Below, in pieces: positions 1 to 7,893 of a stretch of 64,000 nt of DNA. Below the pieces are notes generated by a model that was given only the letters and a program-made list of their open reading frames with translations, ran no database searches and had not been told where the DNA came from. The first letter of the stretch is position 1; every line of letters starts with the position of its first letter. The DNA is from CAVPDE01 sp963707125 (lineage in GTDB: Bacteria > Desulfobacterota > DSM-4660 > Desulfatiglandales > HGW-15): assembly GCA_963707125.1 (NCBI GenBank), contig CAVPOU010000004.1:558001-622000 (forward strand). Reading direction: 5' to 3'. The position numbers were made by a program, and so were the translations under genes.

Positions 1-291
1 CTTTTTCTCCAGCGCTGCGGCCTCAGGTTCCTTGCCGAAGCCTGTGATGGCAATGACCGGGACGCGTGGCTTCTTCTCCTTGATGGCACTCACGACCCCG
101 ACACCGCTCACATAGGGCATCACGATGTCCGTGATCACGAGATCGTAGGTTTCGGTTTCGAGTTTTTTCAACCCCTCCATCCCGTCCACAGCAGTGATCA
201 CCTCGTACCCCACTTTCATGAGGTGCTTCACCATGATAGACAGGACATCCGCGTCGTCCTCGATGATAAGAATCGTCTTTGATTCAGCCAT
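1..291 (-). CDS. Response regulator receiver domain protein (3' part outside window)
   Basis: The frame opens at an ATG at 291 on the minus strand and stays open to base 1, so 97 codons are visible and the C-terminus is missing. The start shows a receiver domain: the acidic pair EDD at residues 11-13 (start ILIIEDDADV), the probable phospho-acceptor Asp55 in LVITDIVMP, and an AITG stretch matching the conserved Thr/Ser strand. It is a phosphorelay receiver acting in the cytoplasm. Whether an output domain follows cannot be seen. The next gene upstream on the same strand is a short membrane protein, not an obvious histidine kinase. The domain call is firm; the signal it reads is unknown. Confidence 0.88.
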   Translation of the reverse strand, partial: MAESKTILIIEDDADVLSIMVKHLMKVGYEVITAVDGMEGLKKLETETYDLVITDIVMPYVSGVGVVSAIKEKKPRVPVIAITGFGKEPEAAALEKK

Positions 292-299
292 GGCTTGCC

Positions 300-356
300 C
301 GTTATGCGTTGTTCGCTATCCGTTGTTCGCTATCTGTTATCCGTTATCTGTTTATA
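300..356. repeat. Degenerate short tandem-like repeat
   Basis: Several near copies of GTTCGCTATCCGTT and GTTATCCGTTATC follow each other directly upstream of the response regulator start. Similar wording (GGTTATCCGTTATCCG) recurs near 19180, so this belongs with the other low-complexity intergenic repeats of the window. No coding potential is apparent. Confidence 0.5.
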
Positions 357-524
357 TGACAATAAGCGTTCGCCCTCACGTTCTGTCTTCTTGTTTCTTG
401 TTTTGAACATTTTAGGCACTTTAGTCACTTCCCTATGCTGACCTCCGACTTCTGACCTCTGGTGTTCTGTCATCTGATTATTACTGACTGTTCACTGGTT
501 TCATGCTGTCTTTTGTATTCTTTC

Positions 525-773
525 CTATTTCATACTTCCCAAATATGCAAGGTCCTTTTCCTGCGTGTTCTTGGTTCCTATGGCCACGATCAGTTTCCTG
601 GCCTGAGAATCCTTCTGATAATAGAGCCTGCCCGAGTAGGCGAAGGGGATCTCGATGAAATCCGTCTTTCCGCCTTTGCCCAGATATCTTTCCAAGCCGT
701 TCAGTGTCAAAATATAGCAAACCGGCGGCAAGAAGATGCACAGAAAGAGTATTTTGAAAGGGAAATTCTTCAT
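525..773 (-). CDS. Small membrane-anchored hypothetical protein
   Basis: An 82-codon frame. An upstream TTG at 797 would add eight residues, but I prefer the ATG at 773; neither has a convincing ribosome binding site. Residues 3-23 form one hydrophobic segment (FPFKILFLCIFLPPVCYIL), followed by a charged tail with no motif I recognise. The hydrophobic start ending in a xxLxRYL stretch recalls the N-terminal anchors of sensor proteins, so this might be a stub of a lost sensor next to the receiver gene at 1-291. That is speculation. An overlapping 99-codon frame on the same strand looks less protein-like. Confidence 0.45.
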   Translation of the reverse strand: MKNFPFKILFLCIFLPPVCYILTLNGLERYLGKGGKTDFIEIPFAYSGRLYYQKDSQARKLIVAIGTKNTQEKDLAYLGSMK

Positions 774-780
774 TAAGCAT

Positions 781-872
781 ACAGTAGCGATCAGCAACAG
801 CCAGTAATCAGTGATCAGTAATCAGTGATCAGTGATCAGTGATCAGTAATCAGTAATCAGAAGAAGCTATCA
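781..872. repeat. Family C low-complexity repeat (TGATCAGTAATCAG type)
   Basis: About ten degenerate copies of the ten-base word AGTGATCAGT or AGTAATCAGT lie in a row. The same words, on either strand, recur at about 9790-9825, 19348-19385, 26840-26925 and 57408-57524, always between genes. The 774-1105 gap otherwise holds one family A palindrome (942-974) and nothing I can read as a gene. Confidence 0.75.
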
Positions 873-941
873 GCCCTTCGACCATGCTCAGGGTCTGCGA
901 CAGGGCAGGCGAAAACTGGAAGACACGAAAGAAGGTCCTCT

Positions 942-974
942 CACAGACAAAAAAATTCGTTTGTCCGTGCCACC
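942..974. repeat. Family A palindromic repeat, degenerate copy
   Basis: A diverged member of the CACGGACAAGC...GCTTGTCCGTG palindrome family, ending in the conserved GCCACC tail. The left arm here is CACAGACAAA and the right arm TTTGTCCGTG. It is the first of eleven copies found between here and 26.8 kb. Confidence 0.75.
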
Positions 975-1105
975 AAGTCTTTTCTCGCCTCACTGCTTTG
1001 CCCGCTCTTGATGAGCATCCGTCACTCGATCGTTCTATGCGTTTATCTATACTGGCCTGGCCTTTGGAAAATATTCCTCTGTGCTCTCTGTGAGAGACAA
1101 GGTTT

Positions 1106-3421
1106 TCAGCCGCTGATTTCTTTCAAAATCCTGCGGGCGTCGTCGGCTCCCTTGAAATTCGGGTCCAGCTGCAGGGCCTTTTCAAAATAGTCCTTGGCTT
1201 TTGCTTTGTCATTGTTTTTGTACTGGGCGAGTCCCATGTGATGGTTGGTCACCGGGTTCCCCGGATCCCTGGCAAGGCTGTCCTGGAACTCCGCAATCGC
1301 ATTCAGCAAGCTGCCCTTCATGTAGTAGATATAACCCAGGGTGTCCATCACCGCTGAACTGCTAGGGAGTTGTTCCTTTGCGATTTGTGCAAAGGTCAGG
1401 GCTTCGTCGATATTCCCGCCTCTCTCTGCAAGGTTCCATGCCAGGTTGTTGGCGGCCGGGCCAAAATCCTTCTTGATGTCCAGGGCTTTTCGATAGTAGG
1501 TTTCCGCTTTCTGGCCGTCCCCCTTCTGGTCGTAAATCGTTCCTACGGCCATGTACCCTGCGAGATACTTGGGATTCTTGGCAATCACACCCTCGTACTC
1601 CTTGATCGCTTCGTCGAATCGCTTTTCCCTGGCATAAATCTCAGCCAACGCCACATAGGGAGCAGGATTGTTGGGTTCAGTTTCAATCGCTTTCTTGAAC
1701 CGATCCTGTGCGGCCTTCGGATCCTTCTTCGCCAGGAAGATGTTCCCCTCCAGATACTCAATGAGGGCAAGACTCGCCGGTGAATCTGTGACCTTCTTCT
1801 TGTGGTCCTCACAGGCCTTCATGGCTTCATCGAATTTCTTGTCCCGAACATTGAGCCCCACGATCAGAGCCAGGGCATCCGTCTGCTGAGGATTGAGTTC
1901 AAGGGCCGTGTTGAAGGATTTGAGGGCTTCGGCCAGACGGTTAGTAAGGTTGTAGATGAGCCCCAGCTGAATATAGGCGGGCGCATAATCCGCATCCGCC
2001 TGGATGACCTTGCTGTAAATCTCCTCTGCCCCTTTCATGTCTTTTTCAAGAACTTTCAAGCTCCCCAGATGCATCAGGACGCGGGTGTTTCGAGGGGCGA
2101 TTTTCATCGCTGCATCGATCTGCTGCCGGGCAAGATCCGCATTCCGTTCATTGAGATAGAACTCTGCAAGAATGAGCCTTGCCTCCAGAAGTCCCGGATA
2201 AAATTCCACCGCCTTCAGAAGATCCTGCTGGCCCATTTTGGGATCGCCTTTCCCAATGTGAGACAATCCCCTGAAGTAGTGGGCCATGGAATTGCGAGGG
2301 CTCTCTCTCACCACCACGTCAAACCTTTCAAGGGCGTTCCCAAAATCCCTTCTCACGAGAAAGATCCGGCCCTTGAGAAAGTTGGCATCCACATGCCCCT
2401 TTTCTTTTTCGAGCACCTTATCGACGGTGGCTTCCGCGTCCTTGACTTTGTTGAAGTCAAACTGGAGTTCTGCCATGTTGACCAGCACGTTCGGGTCATC
2501 CTTCTTGATTTCCGCTGCCTTGTGCATAGCCTCCAGGGCGCGGTCATAGGATTTCATCCGCGCATAGTAAGCCGCCAGGTTCATCAGGGGCGTCACATCT
2601 CCCTGGGGCGCCGCCTCCACGGCCTGTAGATAAGTCTTCTCAGCCTGCTCGAAATTCTTTCTGCTCTCGTAGAAAAGGGCAAGCACGTGAAGGGTTTCAT
2701 AAGTGGAGCCTGAGGCCTGGATCATCCTCTTCAGCTCCGCTTCGGCCTTGTCCCAGTCCCCTTTGCCGGCATAGATGCGCGAAAGCTCAATGTAAGGGAC
2801 GCCTGAGGCAGGATCCAGCGCTATGGCCCTGAGGTAGGCCTCCTCTGCTTTGTCGGCTTCTCCTTTCAGGAGAAGCAGCCGGCCAAGGGAGAGCTGCGTG
2901 TTGAAATGGTTCGGGTTCAAAGAAGCCCCCTTTTCAAGGGTCTTGATCGCGCCGTCCAGATCTCTCTCCTGAACCTGAACACCGGAAAGGAGGCTCAGGG
3001 CTTCCACGCTGTCAGGCGACTTGGTGAGAATGAGCTCAGCCTTCTTTTTCGCTTCTTCGGTCTGTCTCCCCAGCAGGAGCATCTGACCTAGCTTGAGTTG
3101 GGCCTTGAGGTTGTCCGGGTTTGCTGAAACCGCCCTGGTGTAAGCTTGAAAAGCCTCCCTGGGCTCTTTCAGCTTCAGATAGGTCTCTCCTAATTCCAGA
3201 TAGGCAGCGTCATGTTGGGGATCCAGCTGAACCACGTTCTTGAGCTCGATGACCGCTTTCTTGAGCTCATTCTTTGAGATGTATTCCTTTGCCTTTTCGA
3301 AATGCTTCGCCTTCTTTTCCTCTTTGCTGGCGCATCCGCTCCCAAAAAACAGAGTGAAAGAAACCAGCATCACCCAAACAAAGCCAAGAAAGAATCGTTG
3401 ATGTTTCATGTCCCGCCTCAT
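1106..3421 (-). CDS. Large TPR-repeat lipoprotein
   Basis: I chose the ATG at 3421 (start MRRDMKHQRF), giving 771 residues. It follows AGGGGGATTA, and the frame upstream to 3580 is poor in protein-like sequence. A second ATG four codons later has GGCGGG before it and is equally possible. Residues 8-29 are hydrophobic and end in a lipobox (LFFGSGC, Cys30), so the mature protein should be a lipoprotein on the periplasmic side. From about residue 45 to the end it is almost entirely tetratricopeptide repeats, about twenty units with the usual A..Y..LG..Y spacing and Pro at helix ends. Such arrays are protein-docking scaffolds. It resembles the TPR lipoproteins seen with exopolysaccharide/PEP-CTERM export systems, but no export genes lie nearby, so the role is open. 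Confidence 0.9.
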   Translation of the reverse strand: MRRDMKHQRFFLGFVWVMLVSFTLFFGSGCASKEEKKAKHFEKAKEYISKNELKKAVIELKNVVQLDPQHDAAYLELGETYLKLKEPREAFQAYTRAVSANPDNLKAQLKLGQMLLLGRQTEEAKKKAELILTKSPDSVEALSLLSGVQVQERDLDGAIKTLEKGASLNPNHFNTQLSLGRLLLLKGEADKAEEAYLRAIALDPASGVPYIELSRIYAGKGDWDKAEAELKRMIQASGSTYETLHVLALFYESRKNFEQAEKTYLQAVEAAPQGDVTPLMNLAAYYARMKSYDRALEAMHKAAEIKKDDPNVLVNMAELQFDFNKVKDAEATVDKVLEKEKGHVDANFLKGRIFLVRRDFGNALERFDVVVRESPRNSMAHYFRGLSHIGKGDPKMGQQDLLKAVEFYPGLLEARLILAEFYLNERNADLARQQIDAAMKIAPRNTRVLMHLGSLKVLEKDMKGAEEIYSKVIQADADYAPAYIQLGLIYNLTNRLAEALKSFNTALELNPQQTDALALIVGLNVRDKKFDEAMKACEDHKKKVTDSPASLALIEYLEGNIFLAKKDPKAAQDRFKKAIETEPNNPAPYVALAEIYAREKRFDEAIKEYEGVIAKNPKYLAGYMAVGTIYDQKGDGQKAETYYRKALDIKKDFGPAANNLAWNLAERGGNIDEALTFAQIAKEQLPSSSAVMDTLGYIYYMKGSLLNAIAEFQDSLARDPGNPVTNHHMGLAQYKNNDKAKAKDYFEKALQLDPNFKGADDARRILKEISG

Positions 3422-3872
3422 TAATCCCCCTTTTCTGTATCTACCATGGCTAAGTTCCACGGATTCCCGTGCACCCTTCACCCCGACAAAGTCAGCGCGG
3501 CCTGACAGTCCAACTTGATGAACCAAAGGGACTAGCAAGCTTCGGGCCACAGAACCGGAGAGGAACCCGCATCGAAGCATCCGCCTGCGCGTAGCCGCTT
3601 CGGCTAAGGCGAGCGAAATTCGAAAACCAGAACTAAGGCTAATGCATAGATATTTAACTTGGTATTGTAGCGACTAAGCAAATTAAAGTCAAATTCTTTG
3701 TTTTAACCACACGCTTTAGCTGCTTTCTGCCTCTCTGATATCTCAATGACAAGACGCAAGCATGCTTTATCATATTTACAAATCAATGGACAATGCAGCC
3801 CAAGTGTTATAGGCTTCTTGTATGAAAAGGCTCAGGCCCACGCTAGGTTTTTGTTGAGAAAGGAATTAAGCT
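3422..3872. other. Intergenic stretch with no recognised feature
   Basis: I see no gene, palindrome or dispersed repeat that I can support here. The half nearest the TPR gene has leftover open frame on the minus strand but no ribosome binding site. The rest is AT-rich and probably holds divergent promoters for the TPR gene and the small plus-strand gene at 3873. Confidence 0.5.
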
Positions 3873-4103
3873 ATGTCCGAGGAGTACAGTTCCAGCACGG
3901 TTACAGATACGGAGTTTGACATCATTGATGAATTGAAGGCAACGGTGAGTGACCTTGAGAAAGGACTGCCACCATCCGGCAACAAAAAGATTGCTGAGAA
4001 ATTCTCGTATCTTAAGTTTCTGATTCATGAACTGGACGATACCCTCTCTGGAGAATTCGAAGCCCTTAGGCACAAGAGGTTTATCACGAAGAAGAGCGGC
4101 TAG
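3873..4103 (+). CDS. Small acidic hypothetical protein
   Basis: A 76-codon frame starting with ATG, with AAAGGA about 11 bases upstream. The product is charged and mostly helical in appearance (IIDELKATVSDLEKG, then KFSYLKFLIHELDDTL), with no cysteine, no signal peptide and no membrane segment. I do not recognise a family. Together with the 52-codon gene at 4596 it forms a pair of short charged proteins on the plus strand between minus-strand genes. Codon pattern and a plausible ribosome binding site favour it being real. Confidence 0.55.
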   Translation: MSEEYSSSTVTDTEFDIIDELKATVSDLEKGLPPSGNKKIAEKFSYLKFLIHELDDTLSGEFEALRHKRFITKKSG

Positions 4104-4180
4104 GTTGCCTGGGAGTAACGGCCTGCCCTTCGACCCCTGGATTCAGGTCGACACGGTGCCCGACCCTACTCAGCTTCATC

Positions 4181-4262
4181 CTTCGATACCTCAGGGCGAA
4201 CGGAAACAGTGTTTTGTAAGTGTTTGATTTTCCGTTCGTGGTGAGGCACCGAACCATAAACG
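4181..4262. repeat. Family H inverted arms (TTCGATACCTCAGGGCGAAC type)
   Basis: The left arm contains CTTCGATACCTCAGGGCGAA and the right arm contains CCGTTCGTGGTGAGGCACCG. These are imperfect inverted copies about 25 bases apart and could fold as a hairpin. Related pairs are at 16937-17017 and a single arm is at 44340-44375. The surrounding gap 4104-4595 contains no gene I can support. Confidence 0.6.
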
Positions 4263-4595
4263 GAAAGACTGTTTAGCTTATTGCCACGGTATCCATCCCA
4301 GTTGTCGGACAGCCTCCTAGGTCGTCCTCGGCTGCTCGTTGGGTACCACGAATTTTTCTTCCCATTAGTCCTGAAAATTTCTTTGTAGCCGGCCAAAATG
4401 TGTAATCTCTTGCCAAAAAATGGCAGTTTCTTTCCTATGAAAGTAGTAATTCTTTTCCTACCCCGAGATGTTTTTCCATACCTAACTGTCTAATAATTCA
4501 TTTAAAATCAGCAAGAGACTTTTCTAGCACGCTTTTTGCTATAGAATTAGCGGGTGCATGGAAAGACCTATTTTGTGCTCGGCAGGAGGTTCGAA

Positions 4596-4754
4596 ATGAG
4601 AGATCAAGCTCTGGCTTTAAAGGAAAAAACCCGTTCGGAAAAATTAAACCTGGAGATGGACCTCGATAAGGTGATTCGATCGCTTGAGGAAGCAGCTCAG
4701 GAAATCGAGAAAGTCGACTGGGAGCACGGCGGATTGGCGAGTAACGACAGGTAA
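4596..4754 (+). CDS. Very small coiled-coil-like protein
   Basis: A 52-codon gene. The ATG at 4596 is chosen because GGCAGGAGG lies 6 bases upstream, a near-perfect Shine-Dalgarno; an in-frame ATG at 4554 has none. The product is highly charged with a heptad-like run of Leu/Ile (MDLDKVIRSLEEAAQEIEKV), suggesting a short coiled coil. No family is recognised. Its strong ribosome binding site is the best evidence that it is expressed. Confidence 0.55.
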   Translation: MRDQALALKEKTRSEKLNLEMDLDKVIRSLEEAAQEIEKVDWEHGGLASNDR

Positions 4755-4815
4755 GGCCATGTCGCCGATTGGGCAATTTGCCCACAGTCGGCTCATGCTC
4801 TCCGGGAGCGTTCTT

Positions 4816-5013
4816 TCAGCACCTGCTTTCGCCGGTCCCCACCATGTCCTGCTGCAGCATTTGCAGAGGTGCTATGGAGTCAACGAATCCCCGAATTGTC
4901 CTGAGCTCCATCATGGTGCTGCAGCTGAAATATTTCACCGGGCCTTCATAGTCCTCGAACACATTGTGGTCGAGGTTCACATCCCTTCCGCAAGAAACGC
5001 ATTTGATTTTCAT
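4816..5013 (-). CDS. Small zinc-finger-like protein (CxxC)
   Basis: A 65-codon gene with AAGGGGGG just upstream of the ATG. It opens MKIKCVSCGRDVNLDH, so Cys5 and Cys8 form a knuckle, followed by VFEDYEGPVKYFSCSTMMEL with Cys31. Small proteins of this shape, with a Cys pair, a DYxGPVK stretch and a later Cys, are familiar from Desulfobacterota, but I cannot name a function. With only one complete CxxC and a single further Cys, metal binding may need a partner or dimerisation. It is transcribed away from the small plus-strand genes. Confidence 0.65.
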   Translation of the reverse strand: MKIKCVSCGRDVNLDHNVFEDYEGPVKYFSCSTMMELRTIRGFVDSIAPLQMLQQDMVGTGESRC

Positions 5014-5106
5014 CTTTGCCCCCCTTGGTGAGCCTGAAGATTAGCATAGCAATCCTAGTGCTATGCTGTTCTTCGCCCTCAATGCAGGCGTGTGGCCGCA
5101 ACGCCA

Positions 5107-5165
5107 TGAGTAAGCAGTATGCAGTAGGGAGTATGCAGAATGGATTACTGCCTACTGCTTACTTA
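5107..5165. repeat. Family B low-complexity repeat (AGTAAGCAGTAGGCAGTA type)
   Basis: Degenerate copies of GTAAGCAGTAGGCAGTATGC on both strands. Further stretches are at 5378-5412 (between the two tRNAs), about 23790-23820, 32398-32460, 32590-32710 and 34335-34380. All are intergenic. Confidence 0.65.
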
Positions 5166-5253
5166 AATTAAGATGGCTCTAACGAGACCACGCTCCCCGG
5201 CTTGGGAAGTTTAGGCCACGACGATTGAGCGGAGAGGCACGGCGGGCGGAAAG

Positions 5254-5281
5254 AAAAAAGGTCAGCCTTTAAAGGCTGACC
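5254..5281 (-). terminator. Rho-independent terminator after the tRNA pair
   Basis: A perfect 22-base inverted repeat at 5260-5281 (arm GGTCAGCCTTT) is followed, reading the minus strand, by a run of six T (the A-run 5254-5259 on the plus strand). It lies 13 bases past the 3' end of tRNA-Cys and closes the tRNA transcription unit. Confidence 0.88.
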
Positions 5282-5293
5282 TTCGTGATCTGC

Positions 5294-5369
5294 TGGAGGC
5301 GGCAATCGGATTCGAACCGATGAATAACGGTTTTGCAGACCGCTGCCTTAGCCACTTGGCTATGCCGCC
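5294..5369 (-). tRNA. tRNA-Cys (anticodon GCA)
   Basis: The full cloverleaf can be drawn on the minus strand: acceptor GGCGGCA paired with TGCCGCC, anticodon loop CTGCAAA, T-arm GGTTCGAATCC, and an encoded CCA end. The anticodon is at 5334-5336. It is downstream of tRNA-Gly, from which it is separated by a family B repeat, and should share its promoter at 5548-5575. Confidence 0.96.
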
Positions 5370-5459
5370 CAAAATCTAGTAAGCAGTACGGAGTAAGCAG
5401 TAGGCAGAAACCAATACTCCCCTACTCCGGTACTCCAATACTCCTGTACTCCAAAATTT

Positions 5460-5535
5460 TGGAGCGGGAAACGGGGCTCGAACCCGCGACAACCACGTTG
5501 GCAACGTGGAGCTCTACCAACTGAGCTATTCCCGC
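5460..5535 (-). tRNA. tRNA-Gly (anticodon GCC)
   Basis: On the minus strand the acceptor GCGGGAA pairs with TTCCCGC. The anticodon stem CCACG/CGTGG encloses TTGCCAA, giving GCC. A standard D-arm (AGCTCAGTTGGTAGAGCT) and T-arm (GGGTTCGAGCCC) are present, and CCA is encoded. It is the first gene of a two-tRNA unit. Confidence 0.96.
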
Positions 5536-5547
5536 TCACTGCCGGTT

Positions 5548-5575
5548 ATTCTATAGCTTCAAGGTGCTTTGTCAA
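5548..5575 (-). promoter_or_regulatory. Sigma-70-like promoter for the tRNA-Gly/tRNA-Cys unit
   Basis: Reading the minus strand, TTGACA (5575-5570) is followed after 16 bases by TAGAAT (5553-5548), and the tRNA-Gly begins 13 bases later. The same spacing and elements occur in front of tRNA-Met at 44421-44448. Confidence 0.75.
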
Positions 5576-5582
5576 CAAAAAA

Positions 5583-6179
5583 TCAGGAAGAGAAAAACTC
5601 GTGATAGAAGTCGCGGAAATAGGCCCATCCGGACCACAGAGTGAACAAGAGGGCGATCCACAAGAGAGTCACACCCACCACATGGAGGTCAACCCCCAGG
5701 TACTCGTAGTGAAGGCACAGCGCTATGGTCGCCGAGCATTGAAACACGGTCTTGTACTTGCCGAGAGAGCTTGCCTGAATGACAACCCCTTCTGTCAGAG
5801 CGATGCTCCGCAACCCTGTGACTGCCAGCTCTCTGACCACGATCAGCATGACGATCCAGGCCGGGATACGACCAATCGGGATCATCATAATCATGGTCAC
5901 AATCACAAGGATCTTGTCCGCCAGGGGATCAAGAATCTTTCCTGCCACGGTCACGGCGCCGTATCTTCTTGCAAAGTACCCGTCGAGGAAATCCGTCACA
6001 AAGGCCATGCCGAAAAAGAGAGCGGCCAAGAAACTGCCGAGTCTTCCCTCAAAACTCAAACAGAACACGATGACCGGAAGACAGGCCAGCCTTAGGAGGC
6101 TCAGAGAATTGGGTAAGTTGAGTATGACCCGATGACGTGAATTTGTGTCCATTGGCTTAGTCAATGCGGCGCAGTTCAT
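5583..6179 (-). CDS. pgsA: CDP-diacylglycerol-glycerol-3-phosphate 3-phosphatidyltransferase
   Basis: Transfers a phosphatidyl group from CDP-diacylglycerol to glycerol-3-phosphate, the first step to phosphatidylglycerol and cardiolipin, in the inner membrane. The CDP-alcohol phosphotransferase signature DGxxAR-x8-GxxxDxxxD is complete (DGYFARRYG...GKILDPLAD, roughly residues 66-88), and several hydrophobic helices follow. About 198 residues is normal. A GTG precedes the ATG at 6179. An ATG ten codons further in (6152) is also possible and would match the N-terminus of typical PgsA better; none of them has a clear ribosome binding site. It is followed on the same strand by the two tRNA genes, which have their own promoter. 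Confidence 0.94.
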   Translation of the reverse strand: MNCAALTKPMDTNSRHRVILNLPNSLSLLRLACLPVIVFCLSFEGRLGSFLAALFFGMAFVTDFLDGYFARRYGAVTVAGKILDPLADKILVIVTMIMMIPIGRIPAWIVMLIVVRELAVTGLRSIALTEGVVIQASSLGKYKTVFQCSATIALCLHYEYLGVDLHVVGVTLLWIALLFTLWSGWAYFRDFYHEFFSS

Positions 6180-6309
6180 CACTGGGCCGGGTCGTTAAAC
6201 CGCTCCATGCATTTTCAGCCACCATATAACAGAATAAAAGAAAAAGAAAGAAGTTATGAGAAAGGATTAGCAAGCAGAAAAAAGACGACCTGCCGGGGCG
6301 ACCCGAATT

Positions 6310-6900
6310 CTATTTGGAGCTGGAATTGAACTGCCTGTAGTAATTCAACACCCGATCAATGAAGGTCTTCGTCTCCTGATAAGGAGGAACCCCGCGATAT
6401 TCAGCCACCCTTTCCGGGCCTGCATTGTACGCTGCCAGGGCCAGGCGCGTGTCATTCTTGAATCTTTCCAGCATGAGGCTCAGGTAACGGGTCCCCCCGT
6501 GGATGTTGTCCTTCGCATCAAAGGGGTCGTCCACATCCATTGCATCCGCTGTGCCGGGCATGAGCTGCATGAGTCCCTGGGCCCCCTTGCTGGACACGGC
6601 GTGCTGGTTGAAATCCGATTCCGCCTTGATGACCGCCTTGATCAGAGAGACATCGACCCCGTACCTCTTGGATGCCTTGTGAATGATGTCGTCATAATCT
6701 TTGATGTACTGAGTCACCGGCTTGGAGCCGTCATAAGTGCGAATGTAGATATTGTACCTGGGATCACTCTTGATGTTGCTGAAATGCCAGACCCCTCTCT
6801 CGTCCCTGAAACGGTAAATGTCCGCCAGGGCCGGGTTACAGAGGCAAAGAAGGAAACCGGCAATCAGTCCGACAAAAATTGTGCGCGCCCCTGGATTCAC
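6310..6900 (-). CDS. Periplasmic lytic transglycosylase (DUF4124-like N-terminus plus SLT domain)
   Basis: Cleaves the glycan strand of peptidoglycan. Residues 1-26 are a Sec signal peptide (cut after PALA). Residues 27-50 (IYRFRDERGVWHFSN) are a short DUF4124-type segment. An SLT/goose-lysozyme-like domain follows, with catalytic Glu94 in IKAESDFN, then GLMQLMPGT and AAYNAGP motifs. 196 residues is typical for the stand-alone MltE/Slt-like class. The start is a GTG that overlaps the stop of the upstream aldolase gene as GTGA, so the two are translationally coupled although their functions are unrelated. Confidence 0.92.
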   Translation of the reverse strand: MNPGARTIFVGLIAGFLLCLCNPALADIYRFRDERGVWHFSNIKSDPRYNIYIRTYDGSKPVTQYIKDYDDIIHKASKRYGVDVSLIKAVIKAESDFNQHAVSSKGAQGLMQLMPGTADAMDVDDPFDAKDNIHGGTRYLSLMLERFKNDTRLALAAYNAGPERVAEYRGVPPYQETKTFIDRVLNYYRQFNSSSK

Positions 6901-7544
6901 GGTTTTTCCATCTTCCTCCAGTCAGCCAGAAATTTCTCCAGACCGATGTCGGTTAACGGGTGACTGATCAGCTGTTCCATCACCTTGTAAGGCATGGTGG
7001 CGATGTCCGCGCCCATGAGAGCGGCATCCAGAACGTGGACCGGGTTCCTGATGCTCGCCACGATAATTTCCGTCTCATATCCGTAGTTACCGTAGATCGT
7101 TCCGATCTGTTCTACGAGTTCCATTCCGCGGCTGCTGATGTCATCCAGCCTGCCGACAAAGGGGCTGATGTAGGCGGCGCCGGCTTTGGCGGCCATCAAC
7201 GCCTGAACAGGGGAAAAACAGAGGGTGACATTGGTCTTGATCCCATCGGCCGAGAGCAGCTTGACGGCCTTCAAGCCCTCTTTGATCAAGGGTATTTTGA
7301 CCACTATGTTGCCTGCGATCTTTATCAGGTCCTTGGCTTCTGCGATCATTCCTTTGGCATCCGTGCTGACGACCTCCGCATTCACCGGGCCGTCCACGAT
7401 ATCGCAGATCTCTTTGATGAGCCCTTTGAATTCCCTTTTCTCCTTGGCGGCCAAGGTGGGATTGGTCGTAACGCCGTCAAGAAGGCCAAGTTCCTTTGCC
7501 TTTTTGATCTCTTCAATGTTTGCGGTATCTATGAAGAATTTCAC
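6897..7544 (-). CDS. fsa: Transaldolase-like fructose-6-phosphate aldolase
   Basis: Belongs to the short class of the transaldolase family (TalC/FSA, about 215 residues). It opens MKFFIDTANIEEI, with GVTTNPTL next, and the Schiff-base Lys83 is in GNIVVKIPL. The C-terminus contains ATMPYKVMEQL, usual in this class. Short members either cleave fructose-6-phosphate or act as true transaldolases, and I cannot decide from sequence alone. The start is a GTG with GGTGGAGG upstream. Its stop overlaps the start of the lytic transglycosylase gene. Confidence 0.93.
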   Translation of the reverse strand: MKFFIDTANIEEIKKAKELGLLDGVTTNPTLAAKEKREFKGLIKEICDIVDGPVNAEVVSTDAKGMIAEAKDLIKIAGNIVVKIPLIKEGLKAVKLLSADGIKTNVTLCFSPVQALMAAKAGAAYISPFVGRLDDISSRGMELVEQIGTIYGNYGYETEIIVASIRNPVHVLDAALMGADIATMPYKVMEQLISHPLTDIGLEKFLADWRKMEKP

Positions 7545-7627
7545 GAAACCTCCACCCGGCCCGCATGTTCAGGGGGCTGTGATCAAAGATGTTTTGTTCG
7601 GTATTATACCTATAAGACTCGAATAGT

Positions 7628-7882
7628 TCAAGCTTCCTTTCTTTTCCCCTCTTGCAAGAACTTGGTAGCACACGCTTCGCTGCAGAAATGGTAAGTTCTT
7701 CCGTCTATCGCTCTGTCAATGGCTTCCCGCCGCGGGATATACATCTTGCACTGAGGGTCCTGAACCATCTCGTCGATGACGCCGCCGTTCTCCCCGCGAG
7801 AAATCTTCTCTTTCGGCCTGATGACTGCCTTCAAGACCCTGTAAGCCACATAAGCCAGCACGAGATAAATGATAAACCGCAT
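7628..7882 (-). CDS. Small membrane protein with YHS/TRASH-like metal-binding tail
   Basis: 84 residues. An N-terminal membrane segment (MRFIIYLVLAYVAYRVL) is followed by a linker and a C-terminal cysteine motif: DPQCKMYIPRREA, then YHFCSEACATKF, i.e. one Cys plus a CxxxC. This order is that of YHS/TRASH domains, thought to bind a transition metal. AAAGGT lies upstream of the ATG. It probably faces the cytoplasm by the positive-inside rule (the arginine/lysine-rich linker follows the helix). It is 11 bases from the folK stop, so probably co-transcribed. Confidence 0.75.
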   Translation of the reverse strand: MRFIIYLVLAYVAYRVLKAVIRPKEKISRGENGGVIDEMVQDPQCKMYIPRREAIDRAIDGRTYHFCSEACATKFLQEGKRKEA

Positions 7883-7893
7883 GAGTACGACCT

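Noticed and set aside
481..780. Alternative 99-codon minus-strand frame overlapping the 525-773 gene
   Set aside because: Composition is rich in Gly/Arg/His without any hydrophobic or domain pattern; the overlapping frame has a sensible membrane segment.
1802..2629. Long plus-strand frame of 275 codons inside the TPR gene
   Set aside because: It is an antisense shadow of a repetitive minus-strand gene; no ribosome binding site and no domain.
4166..4396. Minus-strand frame of 76 codons (start MAGYKEIFRTNGKK)
   Set aside because: Its C-terminus is a translated family H repeat (VRPEVSKDEAE), and no start signal is visible. Likely repeat sequence that happens to be open.
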